Shown here: positions 21,731 to 32,000 of the stretch, one piece after another
Numbering within the stretch: the stretch's first letter is position 1
Layout: each line of letters begins with the position of its first letter
NCBI RefSeq assembly: GCF_030272615.1
Contig: NC_081414.1
Location: forward strand, 664,096,938 to 664,160,937
Length of the DNA stretch: 64,000 nucleotides
Origin: Cryptomeria japonica
Taxonomy: Eukaryota > Streptophyta > Pinopsida > Cupressales > Cupressaceae
Reading direction: 5' to 3'
Notes under the pieces: generated by a model
What the model saw: only the letters and a program-made list of their open reading frames with translations
Databases searched by the model: none
What the model was told of the DNA's origin: nothing
Program-made: the position numbers and the translations under genes

Positions 21731-21880
21731 CCACTCCCCCCCTCCCTCTCTCTCTCTCTCTCATTTATCTCTTGTCTCTCCCTCTCAGTCTCTATCTATC
21801 TATCTCACTCTCCTCCTCTCTTAGGTGTATCTCTTTCCCATTCCATCCCTCTCCACCCCCTCTCTCCCTCTCTAGGGTCA
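21731..21880. repeat. CT-rich microsatellite
   Basis: About 150 bases almost purely of C and T on the plus strand, including a CTCTCT run and a CTAT run. It immediately precedes the inverted-unit minisatellite, at the upstream edge of recognisable transposase coding sequence. Confidence 0.9.
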
Positions 21881-21884
21881 TATG

Positions 21885-22905
21885 GTATTCTTAGGGGTCA
21901 TATGGTATCATAGGGATCCATGTGTGAGTCCTAAGGGTTCATAGGACACCATATGACTCCTTAGGACACTATATGACCCATAACGACACATAAGAGGTCA
22001 AATAGAGTCCTAAGGGGTCATAGGACACTAGATGACCCCTTAGCACACCATACGACTCATAATCAACACCAAATGGTGTCCTAAGGGGTCATAGAATACT
22101 ATATGACCTCTTAGGAGACCATACAACCCATAACGACACCATATGGAGTCCTAAGGGGTCAAATGGTGTCCTAAGGGGTCGTAGGAGACCATATGACCCC
22201 TTAGGACACTATATGACCCCTAACGACACAATATGGTGTTTTAAGGGATCATAAGGTGTCCTGGGGGTCATAAGACACCATAAGACACATAACGACACCA
22301 TATGGTGTCCTAAGGGGTCATAGGACACCATATGACCCTTAGAACACAATATGACCCATAACAACATCTAAGGGGTGATAGGGTTTCCTAAGGGGTCATA
22401 GGACACTATATGATCCCTTAGCACACCATAGGACCTATAAAAACACCAAATAGTGTCCTAAGGGGTCATAGAACACCATATGACCCTTTAGGACACCACA
22501 TGGTGTTCTTATGGGTCGTATGGTGTCCTAAGGGATCATATTGCATCCTATGACCCCTTAGGACACCATATAGTGTCGTTACGGGTCGTATGGTGTCTTA
22601 AGGGGTCATATGGTGTCCTAAGGGGTCATAGGACACCATACAACCTCTTAGGAAACAATATGACCTCTAATGACACCTAAGGGGTCATATGGTGTCCTAA
22701 GGGGTCATAGAACACCATATGACCCATAAAGACACCATATGACCCATAATGATACCATATGGAGTCCTAAGGGATCATATGGTGTCCTAAGGGATCATAG
22801 AACACCATATGACCCATAAAGACACCTAAGAGGTCATATGGAGTCCTAAGGGGTCATAAGACACCATATGACCCCTTAGTACACTATACAACCCATAAAG
22901 ATTAT
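21885..22905. repeat. 1-kb minisatellite of alternating inverted units
   Basis: About 20 copies of GTCCTAAGGGGTCATA and about 11 of its complement (TATGACCCCTTAGGAC) are interspersed, joined by CACCATATGG or CCCATAACGACACC spacers. Adjacent forward and reverse copies make long near-perfect palindromes around CCATATGG and CCTTAGG. The whole array can fold into many hairpins. It lies directly upstream of the transposase coding region, within the TIR element, perhaps inside an intron. It is not a CRISPR array: there are no unique spacers and the units invert. Confidence 0.9.
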
Positions 22906-23320
22906 CCAACCAATACATCCACACGATCCAAAGAAACCAATGCGTTCATCTTCTTCAAACATTCTACTTTATATCCTATCTTCTTTATTAAAAAAAAAAA
23001 CAAAACCAATCACCTTGTCAATCTTCTTATCACCTCATCTATATGCAAACAAAAGGAAGATTTATTAGAGGAGCCTCCCCATAACTGTTTATAAATTATG
23101 TCATACAATTTTCCTGATTAATAAATGATATATTATTTAAAGTTATGAATAGAACATCATATAATAGAACATCAATAGTTTTATTTTGGTATAGAACTAT
23201 TAGACCATTCTCAACATAAGAGAGACTCCAAGCGAACAAACAATGAGGCTTCACTAAAAAAAAAGTGTAAGAGCTTGACCTAACCCTAAGTGTATTGCCT
23301 TTCTAAAAAATATGATGCTC

Positions 23321-23650
23321 TTAAATTTGAAAGGCTATAGGATTGATCTCGATTGTGATTATAGGAATTACACACTTGATTTCTTTCATGGGTATGTACC
23401 CTTCTAGGCCTTTTGACAAGTGATGATCAACATATACTACCACTGCCATGCTTACAATAAACTTCAATTTCTTTAGATGATAGGTATTGTGTAGCAACAT
23501 GGGAACTCTCGCATACCCACCACTATAATTCTCTATGACATCATCTGTGTTACTCTCCCTCTTTCTCTTCCTACCAGTTGTTTCCTTCTGAAAAACATAT
23601 TGTAGGTAGCCTGACTCATCATTTTGCTTTGTTGACACTATTTTCCACAT
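23321..23650 (-). CDS. hypothetical 109-codon frame
   Basis: An open frame on the same strand as the transposase, 1.6 kb upstream of its recognisable N-terminus. It contains a basic stretch (TTGRKRKRES) that could be a nuclear localisation signal, followed by a hydrophobic C-terminal half. It could be an upstream exon of the transposase gene or a chance frame. I recognise no domain. Confidence 0.25.
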   Translation of the reverse strand: MWKIVSTKQNDESGYLQYVFQKETTGRKRKRESNTDDVIENYSGGYARVPMLLHNTYHLKKLKFIVSMAVVVYVDHHLSKGLEGYIPMKEIKCVIPIITIEINPIAFQI

Positions 23651-23879
23651 CTTCTCTACTCATTAAAAACACATTCAAGAATAATATTGTTGAAGGTTTC
23701 CTTGTTTGTCATGGTAATGCACCCGTGGTTCAATTTCAGACCCTTCTTCCTCCTATTCAATATACACACAAATCCATCAATCAATTTTCTTAGGAGAGAA
23801 TACATGATAAAAATCAAAGAGGAAGATGCAGACAAGAAATAAATTCACTTACTTCTATAGAAGTGCAGACACAGTTACA

Positions 23880-24120
23880 GTGGGGTATGGAGGGAGGGAG
23901 GGAGAGAAGAAGAGAGAGAGGGATGGGGTATGGAGGAAGGGAGAAGGGGAGAAGGGGAGAGATGGAGATGGAGAGAGAGAGAGAGAGACCTTGTACGCGC
24001 TTGAGAGGGGGAGAGAGGGAGAAAATACACTTACATACACACATATGTGTATATATATACTTAATATATTATATATTATTATATACTTAATATATTATAT
24101 ATTATTATATACATATATAT
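23880..24120. repeat. GA-rich tract followed by AT-rich repeat
   Basis: From 23,880 to 24,020 the plus strand is almost pure G and A. From about 24,040 a 26-base AT unit (TTATATACTTAATATATTAT and following bases) is tandemly duplicated. The nested solo LTR begins directly after. Confidence 0.85.
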
Positions 24121-24126
24121 AAATAT

Positions 24127-26015
24127 TGATGTCATGGAAATGGGGACAAGGCAACAACAAAGTTCAATGTTAATAAGTTAGTTTCAACCATAAAAACAAA
24201 ACAAAGAACTAAAAACCATTCCAAACATATCAAGAGAGATTTCAAAAAGCATGAAAGAAGTTTAACAAAATAAAAGAAAGGAGAAGAGCCTCCCTAAGAT
24301 GCTTCCATGATGCCTTTTGATGCTTCTCCCTTGTTTCTCTCCTCTCCAAGTCCCAAATGAGTGTAGCTCTCAGCTTTTAGCACTAGCCATGGATGCCATA
24401 TGGAGATTCAAGATGGTTGAATATGATAAGCAAATACTATGCAAGAGTAGATAGTGATGCTATGAAAAAGCTCTATGCTAATGCCAGTATAACAACAATA
24501 CTCTAAAATGCTTCTCCTTTTGCTTGAGGAGAAGGGTTCTATTTATAGAAGAAATAGGGAAATGAAGGGTTAAGATTGAATGGTTTAATCAAGGGCCAAG
24601 TTTGAAAGTTGGGGATCCATGTGCACAATTGGCACCAATAAAATGGTGACAAGTGTCAACATAGGATTGGGTTGAGAGAAGAGGTTGGAGGCATTAAAGG
24701 CCTGAGAAGACCTCATGGTTATCTAGAAGGTAAGGGTCAAGTCTAAATTAGGATTACCCACTGGATTAAGAGTTAATCCAAGGATAAACCTTTGTGCAAA
24801 TGATTAAGAGATAATCATGGTCAAAGCATTAATGGCCTGATGAGACCTTTGGGTTGGGTAGAGGTTGAGTCAAAACAAATGTTTTAACCATGTGGGAGGG
24901 TTGAATTAACCATTAATGGTTATTGGAGACTTTTGGGATTAAGTGGTTGAAGGTTGAAAGCTTTCAAAGGTTATCCAAGATTTTGAGGGTTAATTTGTTG
25001 AACACACAAAGCATTAATTGCTTTTCAAAGACTTTGGAGTCTTTGAGAAGTGACTCCAATTTGCTTAGGAATGTGACAATATTTAGGGGATGGATTAAGT
25101 TAATTAGGAAGGGGTTAGAAGAATCTAGAAGGGGATTAGACATACAAGTGGATTTTGTAGGAAAATGCAAGTGGGAGAAATTTTGGTATTTTCAATTAAA
25201 ATAAAATCATTTATTTCAATTAAATGGTGTAATTTGCATTTGGATAAATATTCAAATAAATATTAATTTATTTAAATGAGAAAAATGAAGATAAAGCATT
25301 AAAATGCTTGAAGACTTTGAGGGAAACCATTAAAGGCTTGAAGACTTTAAGGAAAACCATTAAAGTCTTAAGAAGATTATAGAAGGAAGCCATCAAGTTT
25401 GAAGACTTTAAAGCCATCAAGTTTGAAGACTTTAAAGCCATCAAGTTTGAATACTTTAAGGGAAACCATTAAAGGTTTCAAGTGGGTGAGGATAAATAGG
25501 ATTTTAAATAAATAATTTATTTAAAATAGTTGTGCAACTTGCTTTTGTAGGAAAATACAAGTGGGTGGAGGATAAAGGTGATTTAAATAAATTATTTATT
25601 TAAAATAATTGTGCAACTTGCTTTTGTAGGAAAATACAAGTGGGTAGAGGATAAAGGTGATTTAAATAAATGTTAATTTATTTAAATGTGAGAGGTGGGA
25701 TTTTGGGGGATTTAAATAAATATTAATTTATTTAAATGTGAGAGGTGGGATTTTGGGGGATTTAAATAAATATTAATTTATTTAAATGTGAGAGAAGATT
25801 TAATTAAACAAATATGATTTATTTATTTAATTAATGGTATGAATTTGGTTAAGTGAATTAAATCAAATAAATTGAATAATTTATTTAGTTAATAGGAGAA
25901 GAGGGTTAAGATGAATTAATTAAATATTAATTTAATTAATTATTAATTGATGGTTAAATAATCAAATAAATACTAAGTATTCATTTAATTAAGTGGACAG
26001 ATTTATGTGACTACA
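24127..26015 (-). mobile_element. 1.9-kb solo LTR, TSD AATAT
   Basis: The plus strand reads TGATGTCATGG at the left end and GTGACTACA at the right end, flanked by identical AATAT at 24,122-24,126 and 26,016-26,020. The target was an AT-rich repeat. On the minus strand a plant TATA motif (CTATAAATAG, about 24,540) supports minus orientation, with the LTR starting TGTAGTCACATAAATC. Internal tandem duplications occur at about 25,380-25,450 (AAGCCATCAAGTTTG units), 25,500-25,660 (units ending GGAAAATACAAGTGGGT) and 25,680-25,790 (a 50-base unit with GAGAGGTGGGATTTTGGGGG). No coding sequence is present. Confidence 0.75.
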
Positions 26016-26118
26016 AATATTATATATTATATATAAAAATTATATATTATATGTATATACACATATTATGTATACAATATTATATTATACACACTCCCAA
26101 AATTTAAACAAACATAGT

Positions 26119-26250
26119 GCATACGCATTGTTTATAGTAAACATACCGCGTAAGAATTGTTTATAGTTAAGATAGAGTGTATGCGCTTCTTACACCATAA
26201 GTACCCCATACGCTCTTTTTATTCCATAGGTACCCCGTACACGCTTTTGA
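26119..26250. repeat. right-side motif cluster (CATACGC type)
   Basis: Related copies of the left cluster recur near the right side: GCATACGCATT (26,119), ATACCGCGT, GTATGCGCTT (26,179), CATACGCTCTTTT (26,208) and CGTACACGCTTTT (about 26,236). They lie about 0.9 kb from the right terminus, compared with 0.07-0.24 kb on the left. The arrangement is asymmetric, or the right end has been enlarged. Confidence 0.55.
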
Positions 26251-26259
26251 CTATTTAGG

Positions 26260-27060
26260 CTTGGAAATAGGCCTGGATGACAAAGCTACGGTTTGGAAGT
26301 TTGATTTCCCTCCATTTCCCTCCTTTTTGACATGTTTTATTTTATCAACTTGGTTTCTCAACTTTGTCATCATCAGGTTTACACTTCATCAAGTGGGTAT
26401 TTCTAAAATTACTACCATATTTTCACCCATCTTCTGAGCTTTCTAACCATATTTTTTTAAAAAATTTGAACAGCAATAACATATCATTATTGAATTTATT
26501 TTACCACTGTCTCCATAGTTCTCACAGACATAGGTGCACCATTTTTTTAATAACTTTTGATATAATTATCCAAATTTAAAAAACTATATATTATTGTAGT
26601 ACACTTGATTCTTTACAGTTTAGAAAAAAAAATTGTATTTTTTTTTTTTTTAGTGCAACTTATGCTTCGCACACGAACAAGTACCTAATTTTCAAGATGT
26701 GCTCGATTCGAAAAATCATAAAAAAAAATTATGAACAAAAAAATACACATCTTCTAGTGCTCACTCTTAACTATCTTTCTGCCAAGGATTTGTCAAAATA
26801 CTAAATCTAACTATGACTTTTTTGATGTGCATGTCAGACACTATGTTATATTTTTTAGAAAAAAATCAGGGTCTATTTTTTATGCGCGAAGGATTTGACC
26901 CCCTTTATCTTATCCAATTTTGAAAAAGTTTAGTAGTTTGGAAACTAGATTCAGAGTACTACAATATTTTTTCTTTGATTATCTTCATATTTTAAGTGGA
27001 TGATTTTCAAATTTTGCCTCCAAGTTCAGGTTCACTTGATTTCAGAAAAAAAAAAAAAAA
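26260..27060. other. non-coding right arm of the TIR element
   Basis: AT-rich sequence with long A and T runs lies between the right motif cluster and the right terminal repeat. I see no coding domain, LTR ends or tandem structure. Confidence 0.4.
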
Positions 27061-27061
27061 A

Positions 27062-27110
27062 GTGTCCACTTATACCCCTTTTTTTACCACCATCTTTGTG
27101 CAGTTACCCT
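27062..27110 (-). repeat. right terminal inverted repeat
   Basis: Read on the minus strand it begins AGGGTAAC, then TGCACAAAGATGGTGGT, a spacer AAAAAAAGGGGTATAA, then GTGGACAC, mirroring 14,580-14,620. A poly-A tract of about 15 bases follows inward of the repeat on the plus strand. Confidence 0.75.
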
Positions 27111-27190
27111 ATAGTGATATAGAGATATGGAGAGGTAATGAGATACATATAGAGAGAGATATGGAGAGATAAGGAGAGGGAGAGGGATGG

Positions 27191-27224
<34 letters not shown>

Positions 27225-27911
27225 GGGAAATGTAACATAAATAAGTTATAAAAGAAAGAGGGAGAAAGATAAAGAGATAGGTATGGGGAGGGAGAAATAG
27301 GGAATGTGTGTATGTATGAGTGAGAGGGAGATGGAGAGGGACATATAGAGAGAGGGGGGAGGGAGAGAAATATCTAGAGAGGAGAGAGGAGAGAGAAGTA
27401 GAGAAATATAAAAAGGATTGATAGGGAGATATATATATATATATATAAAACTGGAAAGATAGAGTGGTGAGAGAGAGATAGAATTAAAGGAAGAAATAGT
27501 GATAGAAAGAGAGAGATAATGAGAAAGGGGGAAATACATAGATAAAAGATAAAGATGTAGTTTTTGTTATTTATAGCATGGAGAGAAGGATATAGAGAGA
27601 GGAGAGATAGAGTAGGGAGAGATAGGGAAGGAGAAACATGTAATGAGAGAGATTGCACGTGTGTGTGATATAGAGATAGGGATAGGGAGTCTATGAGTGA
27701 GTGAGAGATATGGAGATGGAGATAGAGATAGACATAGAGTGGAGATATGGAGAGAGAGTGAGAGAGGATAATTAAAGAGATCAAAATTATATAGAGTGAT
27801 AGGGAGAGAGGGAGAGAGAGAGAGAGAGAGAGATGCAAGGAGTGGTAAGGAGATAAAGATAGGGGAGAGTAAAGAGATGAATATATGGATATGTATATGG
27901 AGAGGAAGTGG
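27111..27911. repeat. GA-rich simple-sequence tract (~800 bp)
   Basis: The plus strand is dominated by GAGAGA, GATA and GGGAGA words, with a (TA)n(CA)n run at 27,191-27,220 and another TA run near 27,430. The minus-strand open frames rich in Ser, Leu, Tyr and Ile come only from this composition. It separates the TIR element from the chromovirus LTR. Confidence 0.9.
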
Positions 27912-28667
27912 TGCAGTCACTGATTAGAAGGGACCTCAAAGAGATCAATCTAGACTGGACAACAAGAGTAAACACAATGGAAAAAAGAGGATGTGATGGA
28001 GACAATATAGAACTAAATGATTTAGATCATGAAAATTGATTACAAGCAACCGGTAACATCTAGGCCACAAGATTTGTCTCACTAGCTTGTTATACTCATG
28101 CTCAATTACAGAACAGGTCAAGTTTGGACCTTTAAATATTCAAATTTATCTTCTAACTTCTCTAGAATGAATTCTAATTCTCAATTATAATAATTTATAT
28201 GATCCAAGGAGATCCAGTTGGCCCAAAGGGATCAAATGTCGAAGAACAAGACCAAACATGTAAAATGAATAGGTCGGCCTCCGCCAAAGAGATTCCTCTA
28301 GAAAATCCAAATGATGAAGTGTAGACCAAAGGGAAGGTCAACCAATCACCAAGGAACATTGGAATCCAAAAAATAGGGCTCTGCAAGCTACGAAAAGGGT
28401 CTACAAGATTCTCCAATAGCAAAATAGGTCCAAGCAGTTTCAGTGTCCTAAGCCAGAAAATTGTCTCAAAATCTAGAATTGATAACTTGCCAAAAAATGA
28501 TTCAAATGCTCCACAATTTAGGAATAAGGAAGATGATCATGTCCTCAAGAAAAATCCAACACCACAAGATTAGGTGAGCCAATGCAAGAAAATACAGAAA
28601 ACAAACTGAAAAAGAAATGTTTTTGGTTGATGCAAGATTTCCAAGAACCGGGGATGCTCCTACATCA
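27912..28667 (-). repeat. 3' LTR of the chromovirus (756 bp)
   Basis: The plus strand reads from TGCAGTCACTGATTAGAAG to GGGATGCTCCTACATCA. It aligns throughout with 43,389-44,169; for example, AGGGACCTCAAAGAGATCAA and GATGATCATGTCCTCAA are shared. The LTR pair shows many substitutions and small indels, so the insertion is old. Confidence 0.85.
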
Positions 28668-28697
28668 GACATCTGAAGTTGTTGAGAAAAAAGTGAG

Positions 28698-29031
28698 TCT
28701 CTCACTTTGTTGTGCTCAAAGGAAAACCAAGGTGGTCCACCTCTTCCTGAGAAATCCAAGATGAATCCTCAAATGGTCTACCCTTCCATTTCACTAGATA
28801 CTCTTTGTACTGACTACTTTGGGTACTATGCCCAATCCTACTATCCAAAATATCTTCAATCTATTCTGGTTCCTTTTGGGGCAATTGTTTCTCTTAGTCT
28901 GCAATACAGTCTTCATTGAATCCTTATTCATGCTACTAATGTAGATCTGCAATGTTGAATATAGGTAAAATACTCAAACCATCTGATACCTCCACTTTAT
29001 ATGCATTTCTGGAACTAAATTTCTACAAGAT
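28698..29031 (-). pseudogene. chromodomain of the chromovirus
   Basis: Read right to left, the C-terminal end of the polyprotein is found at the left of the copia insertion. The motifs ILDSRIGHSTQSSQYKEYL, VKWKGRPFEDSSW and ISQEEVDHLGF are a textbook chromodomain, which in these elements directs integration to marked chromatin. The frame ends in TGA at about 28,698, 31 bases from the LTR. Two stops precede the domain. Upstream, residues around SSRNAYKVEV connect to the integrase tail at 39,080-39,140 on the other side of the copia insertion. Confidence 0.85.
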
Positions 29032-29036
29032 CTTGC

Positions 29037-32000
29037 TGATGAATAATGATGAACAGTAAATACCCAATAGATACTGAGAGGGGGGGTGAATAAGTATAGA
29101 CAAAAACTTCCTTAAACAACTTAAACTGCAAGGACTACACTAACTAGTAAACATTATCACTAATCTAAATCAAGGCACTACCGGTAACACACAATATGAC
29201 CATAAAAGACATAAACCAGTTCATCTAGATCACCTTCAGACCTAACATCTCATCTCAACTTCACCCATATGCTTAAGCAAGTAAAACATCAGAAATACAA
29301 TGACCATTGGATAAGCTTGCATTACCACTTAACAGAAAATACTAAAACATCACATGAAAAAGCATCACACATAACACACTGATTTTTCACATGGAAACCC
29401 AACTAGGAAAAACCATGGTGGGGATCAATACCCACAAGTTGTTCTTGAATTCTTCTGAAGTTCGCTCTATTAGGAGCCTAGTCTGGTTAAAGACTTTACA
29501 ACAGGTTCTACTAGGAACTGATCCTACTAGGGATCACTCAGTTAAGGGATGGCTAAATACCCTGTTAGAGGTTAAAACCCTGTTAAAGATTACCTTGTCA
29601 GAGGATTTAAAGAACTCAATGATTTTGAGTCACCATGTTAAAGGATTTACAAAAATCCTATTAAAGCTACCCAGTAAAGGGATTGTCCATCTACTGAAAT
29701 GGTTAGAAGTCAATAGGTAATACACTGATTTGATAATAGCACTTAATGCCAAGCCAGATCTGTAATGCCCCGCCAGGAAACCCCGAAGGGATTAAGCCAA
29801 AACACAAGAATAGAGTGCAATAATTTTTTTTTTTAAAGATAAACACCACATTAAGATACAACAAGATATCAAAGATTTAGATTACATAGCGGAAGACATC
29901 AACTAACACCTAAAGAGTTTTGCAACGAGATTACTTAATTACACATTTAACTTAACTCACACAATTAATCCAATAAGTTGATTATCTTATAACGAGATAA
30001 TTCTTAATCAGGATAATTTCTTTCAAAAGATGGAAATATATAATTCACAAGATAAGGTTCATCCATTAAGATTTATTCATACTTTACATTCAATCTTTTC
30101 ATTAAAATATAAGCCATGCATCCAATATTCTAACACACTAGAATTTCATCATAAACTTATGAGATCTTTTCAAGCATACTTAATTTCCTTAACAACAACT
30201 GAATATATTCCATTATACTAAGCTACATTCATTCATGATCCAATTTACTGCATTCAAGAAAGGACTACATATAAGCATTTAAAGTTAATTCCATCTTATC
30301 CACTTATACATTCTAACATAAGCTATTCATACATAATAAATTGGATAAGGGAAAACATAAGAGAATAACAACACATAACACCATAATGATCTCAGAGTTC
30401 ACCCCTAAAGGGCTACATCTCCGGGTCTGCTCAACTGCAAGACCCCTCTGATAATAATAAAGTTAAGAATACAAGAGGTTACACCATTTACAATCCTGCC
30501 ATCAAGGCGAAACATAAACAATATACAAATGAGCGCATCGGTCAATTAATACATAAATGATCCTTGAAAAGAAAAGGATCCAGCTGAACATAATCAAAGC
30601 TAATACAAAGGTCCATGAGAGCATCCACAAAAATGAGTCATCACCACCCAAGGTCTAACATGAAACCAAGTACTCACAAGGGCAAGACAATAGGACGACC
30701 CACAAATGTGCTCCTAACATGACAATACGACAACACACTAGCGAACGTAGGGCCAAGTGTCATCACACAACCTGGTATGGTTACCATGACAGGTCTTCAT
30801 AGGTTTCGGCCCCATACACGGGTTACCCTGGAAACCTAATCCGAGCCTCTGGCCCATCCAAGCCTCATGTGGACCCACGCATCCTTTCGTGAAGACAAGG
30901 ATGATGGTTTGCCATTTCAGGCCTTCTCACAGCATGTCGAGTCTGTGTTAGCACTCGTCCCATGGGTGAGGCACAATTATCTTACTTAGATATTAACATT
31001 TTAATCTACTCATAGGTTAACACTTATTAGACTCACTTTCGACGGGTTACCTAGCAGCCACTTTGGGCGCAGCCCCCCCAATCGAAAGCCACTTTCCCAT
31101 ACAACACTAGACTATACTCAGACAAACTCAAAAACCAAGGAATAGGCATGGTCAGATGAATGGAGTTAAAAAGGAGGGAACATCCATTTGGTCAAACATG
31201 ACTCAAAAGAGGTACACTTACTGACGGTACTCTAACCAGAGACCTGACCAACTATGGTCAACCACGAATCACCATTTGACACCCACACAAAGGATATGAC
31301 CAAATACGACACTACCACAAAACAACAGTCAACTCGGAACCAAGGACTGAAATAGGTACCCCAAATCAATCCATACAACAGGGTCCTATCAAACAAAGCA
31401 CGACTTGCCATTACATAAGCAAAAGCGAATACAGAAATTAAACTCGCATAGGTAATATCCAGCAAATACAATCTTTCTCCAAATTAATCTAGACATTAAA
31501 TGTCGATCAAGTTTTCCTACATAGTCTATATTAGATTGCAGTTATCTACCTCATCTAGGTATAGGTTGTTCTTGGTTTTCTAACTCTCTAAGGTTCAAAG
31601 CATCAAACACACATAATAAGCCATAATGAGTTCTTAAACCAATTTCACATGAATATAATCAGGCAACCATTAACCAATTAAATAAGATATTTAATCTTCA
31701 ATTAAAACATCATTGACATACTGGTTCAAAATAAATCCTACACATTTGTCTTTTCCAGAACCAATTTATAGTATACAGATCAAGGAAATATACATATTTA
31801 GGGAAGCCAAATAAAGAAAATCCATTCCCAGATTAACAGATTGTTTCCTTGAGCATATAAAGAAAATTACTAAAATTAACTATTAATTAAAGAATATATT
31901 TATTAATCCATGATTAATTAAATATAACAAATTAATAATTAATACTAAAGTGACAAATTAAGTACTTAATTACCCAAAATATTCATTAATAATAAGATGA

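Larger units (their letters stand above)
14580..27110. mobile_element. 12.5-kb TIR DNA transposon with two genes
   Basis: The left end (14,588-14,604) and the right end (27,086-27,102, inverted) share the perfect 17-mer TGCACAAAGATGGTGGT. The inverted match extends imperfectly outward (GGGGTATG versus AGGGTAAC) and inward to a shared GTGGACAC (14,612-14,619 and 27,062-27,069). The left end interrupts a gypsy RNase H frame, which marks a real boundary. ATA flanks both ends (14,577-14,579 and 27,111-27,113), a possible 3-bp TSD but weak evidence. Inside are motif repeats towards both ends, a DDE-type transposase gene on the minus strand, a multi-exon gene on the plus strand, tandem arrays and a nested solo LTR. 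The superfamily is not certain: the termini do not begin CACTA, and the transposase does not look like the common plant hAT, MULE or CACTA types. Confidence 0.7.

Noticed and set aside
21885-22905. Possible CRISPR-like or regulatory repeat array
   Set aside because: Units occur in both orientations, spacers are not unique, and the DNA is eukaryotic.
14588-27102. Assignment of the TIR element to CACTA
   Set aside because: The TIR contains CACAAAG but does not start with it when the wider inverted match is considered, flanking triplets next to CACAA do not match, and the transposase lacks CACTA (Tnp2-type) motifs.
27246-28005. Long Ser/Leu/Tyr-rich frames on the minus strand
   Set aside because: They come from an 800-bp GA-rich simple-sequence tract; there is no start context or domain.
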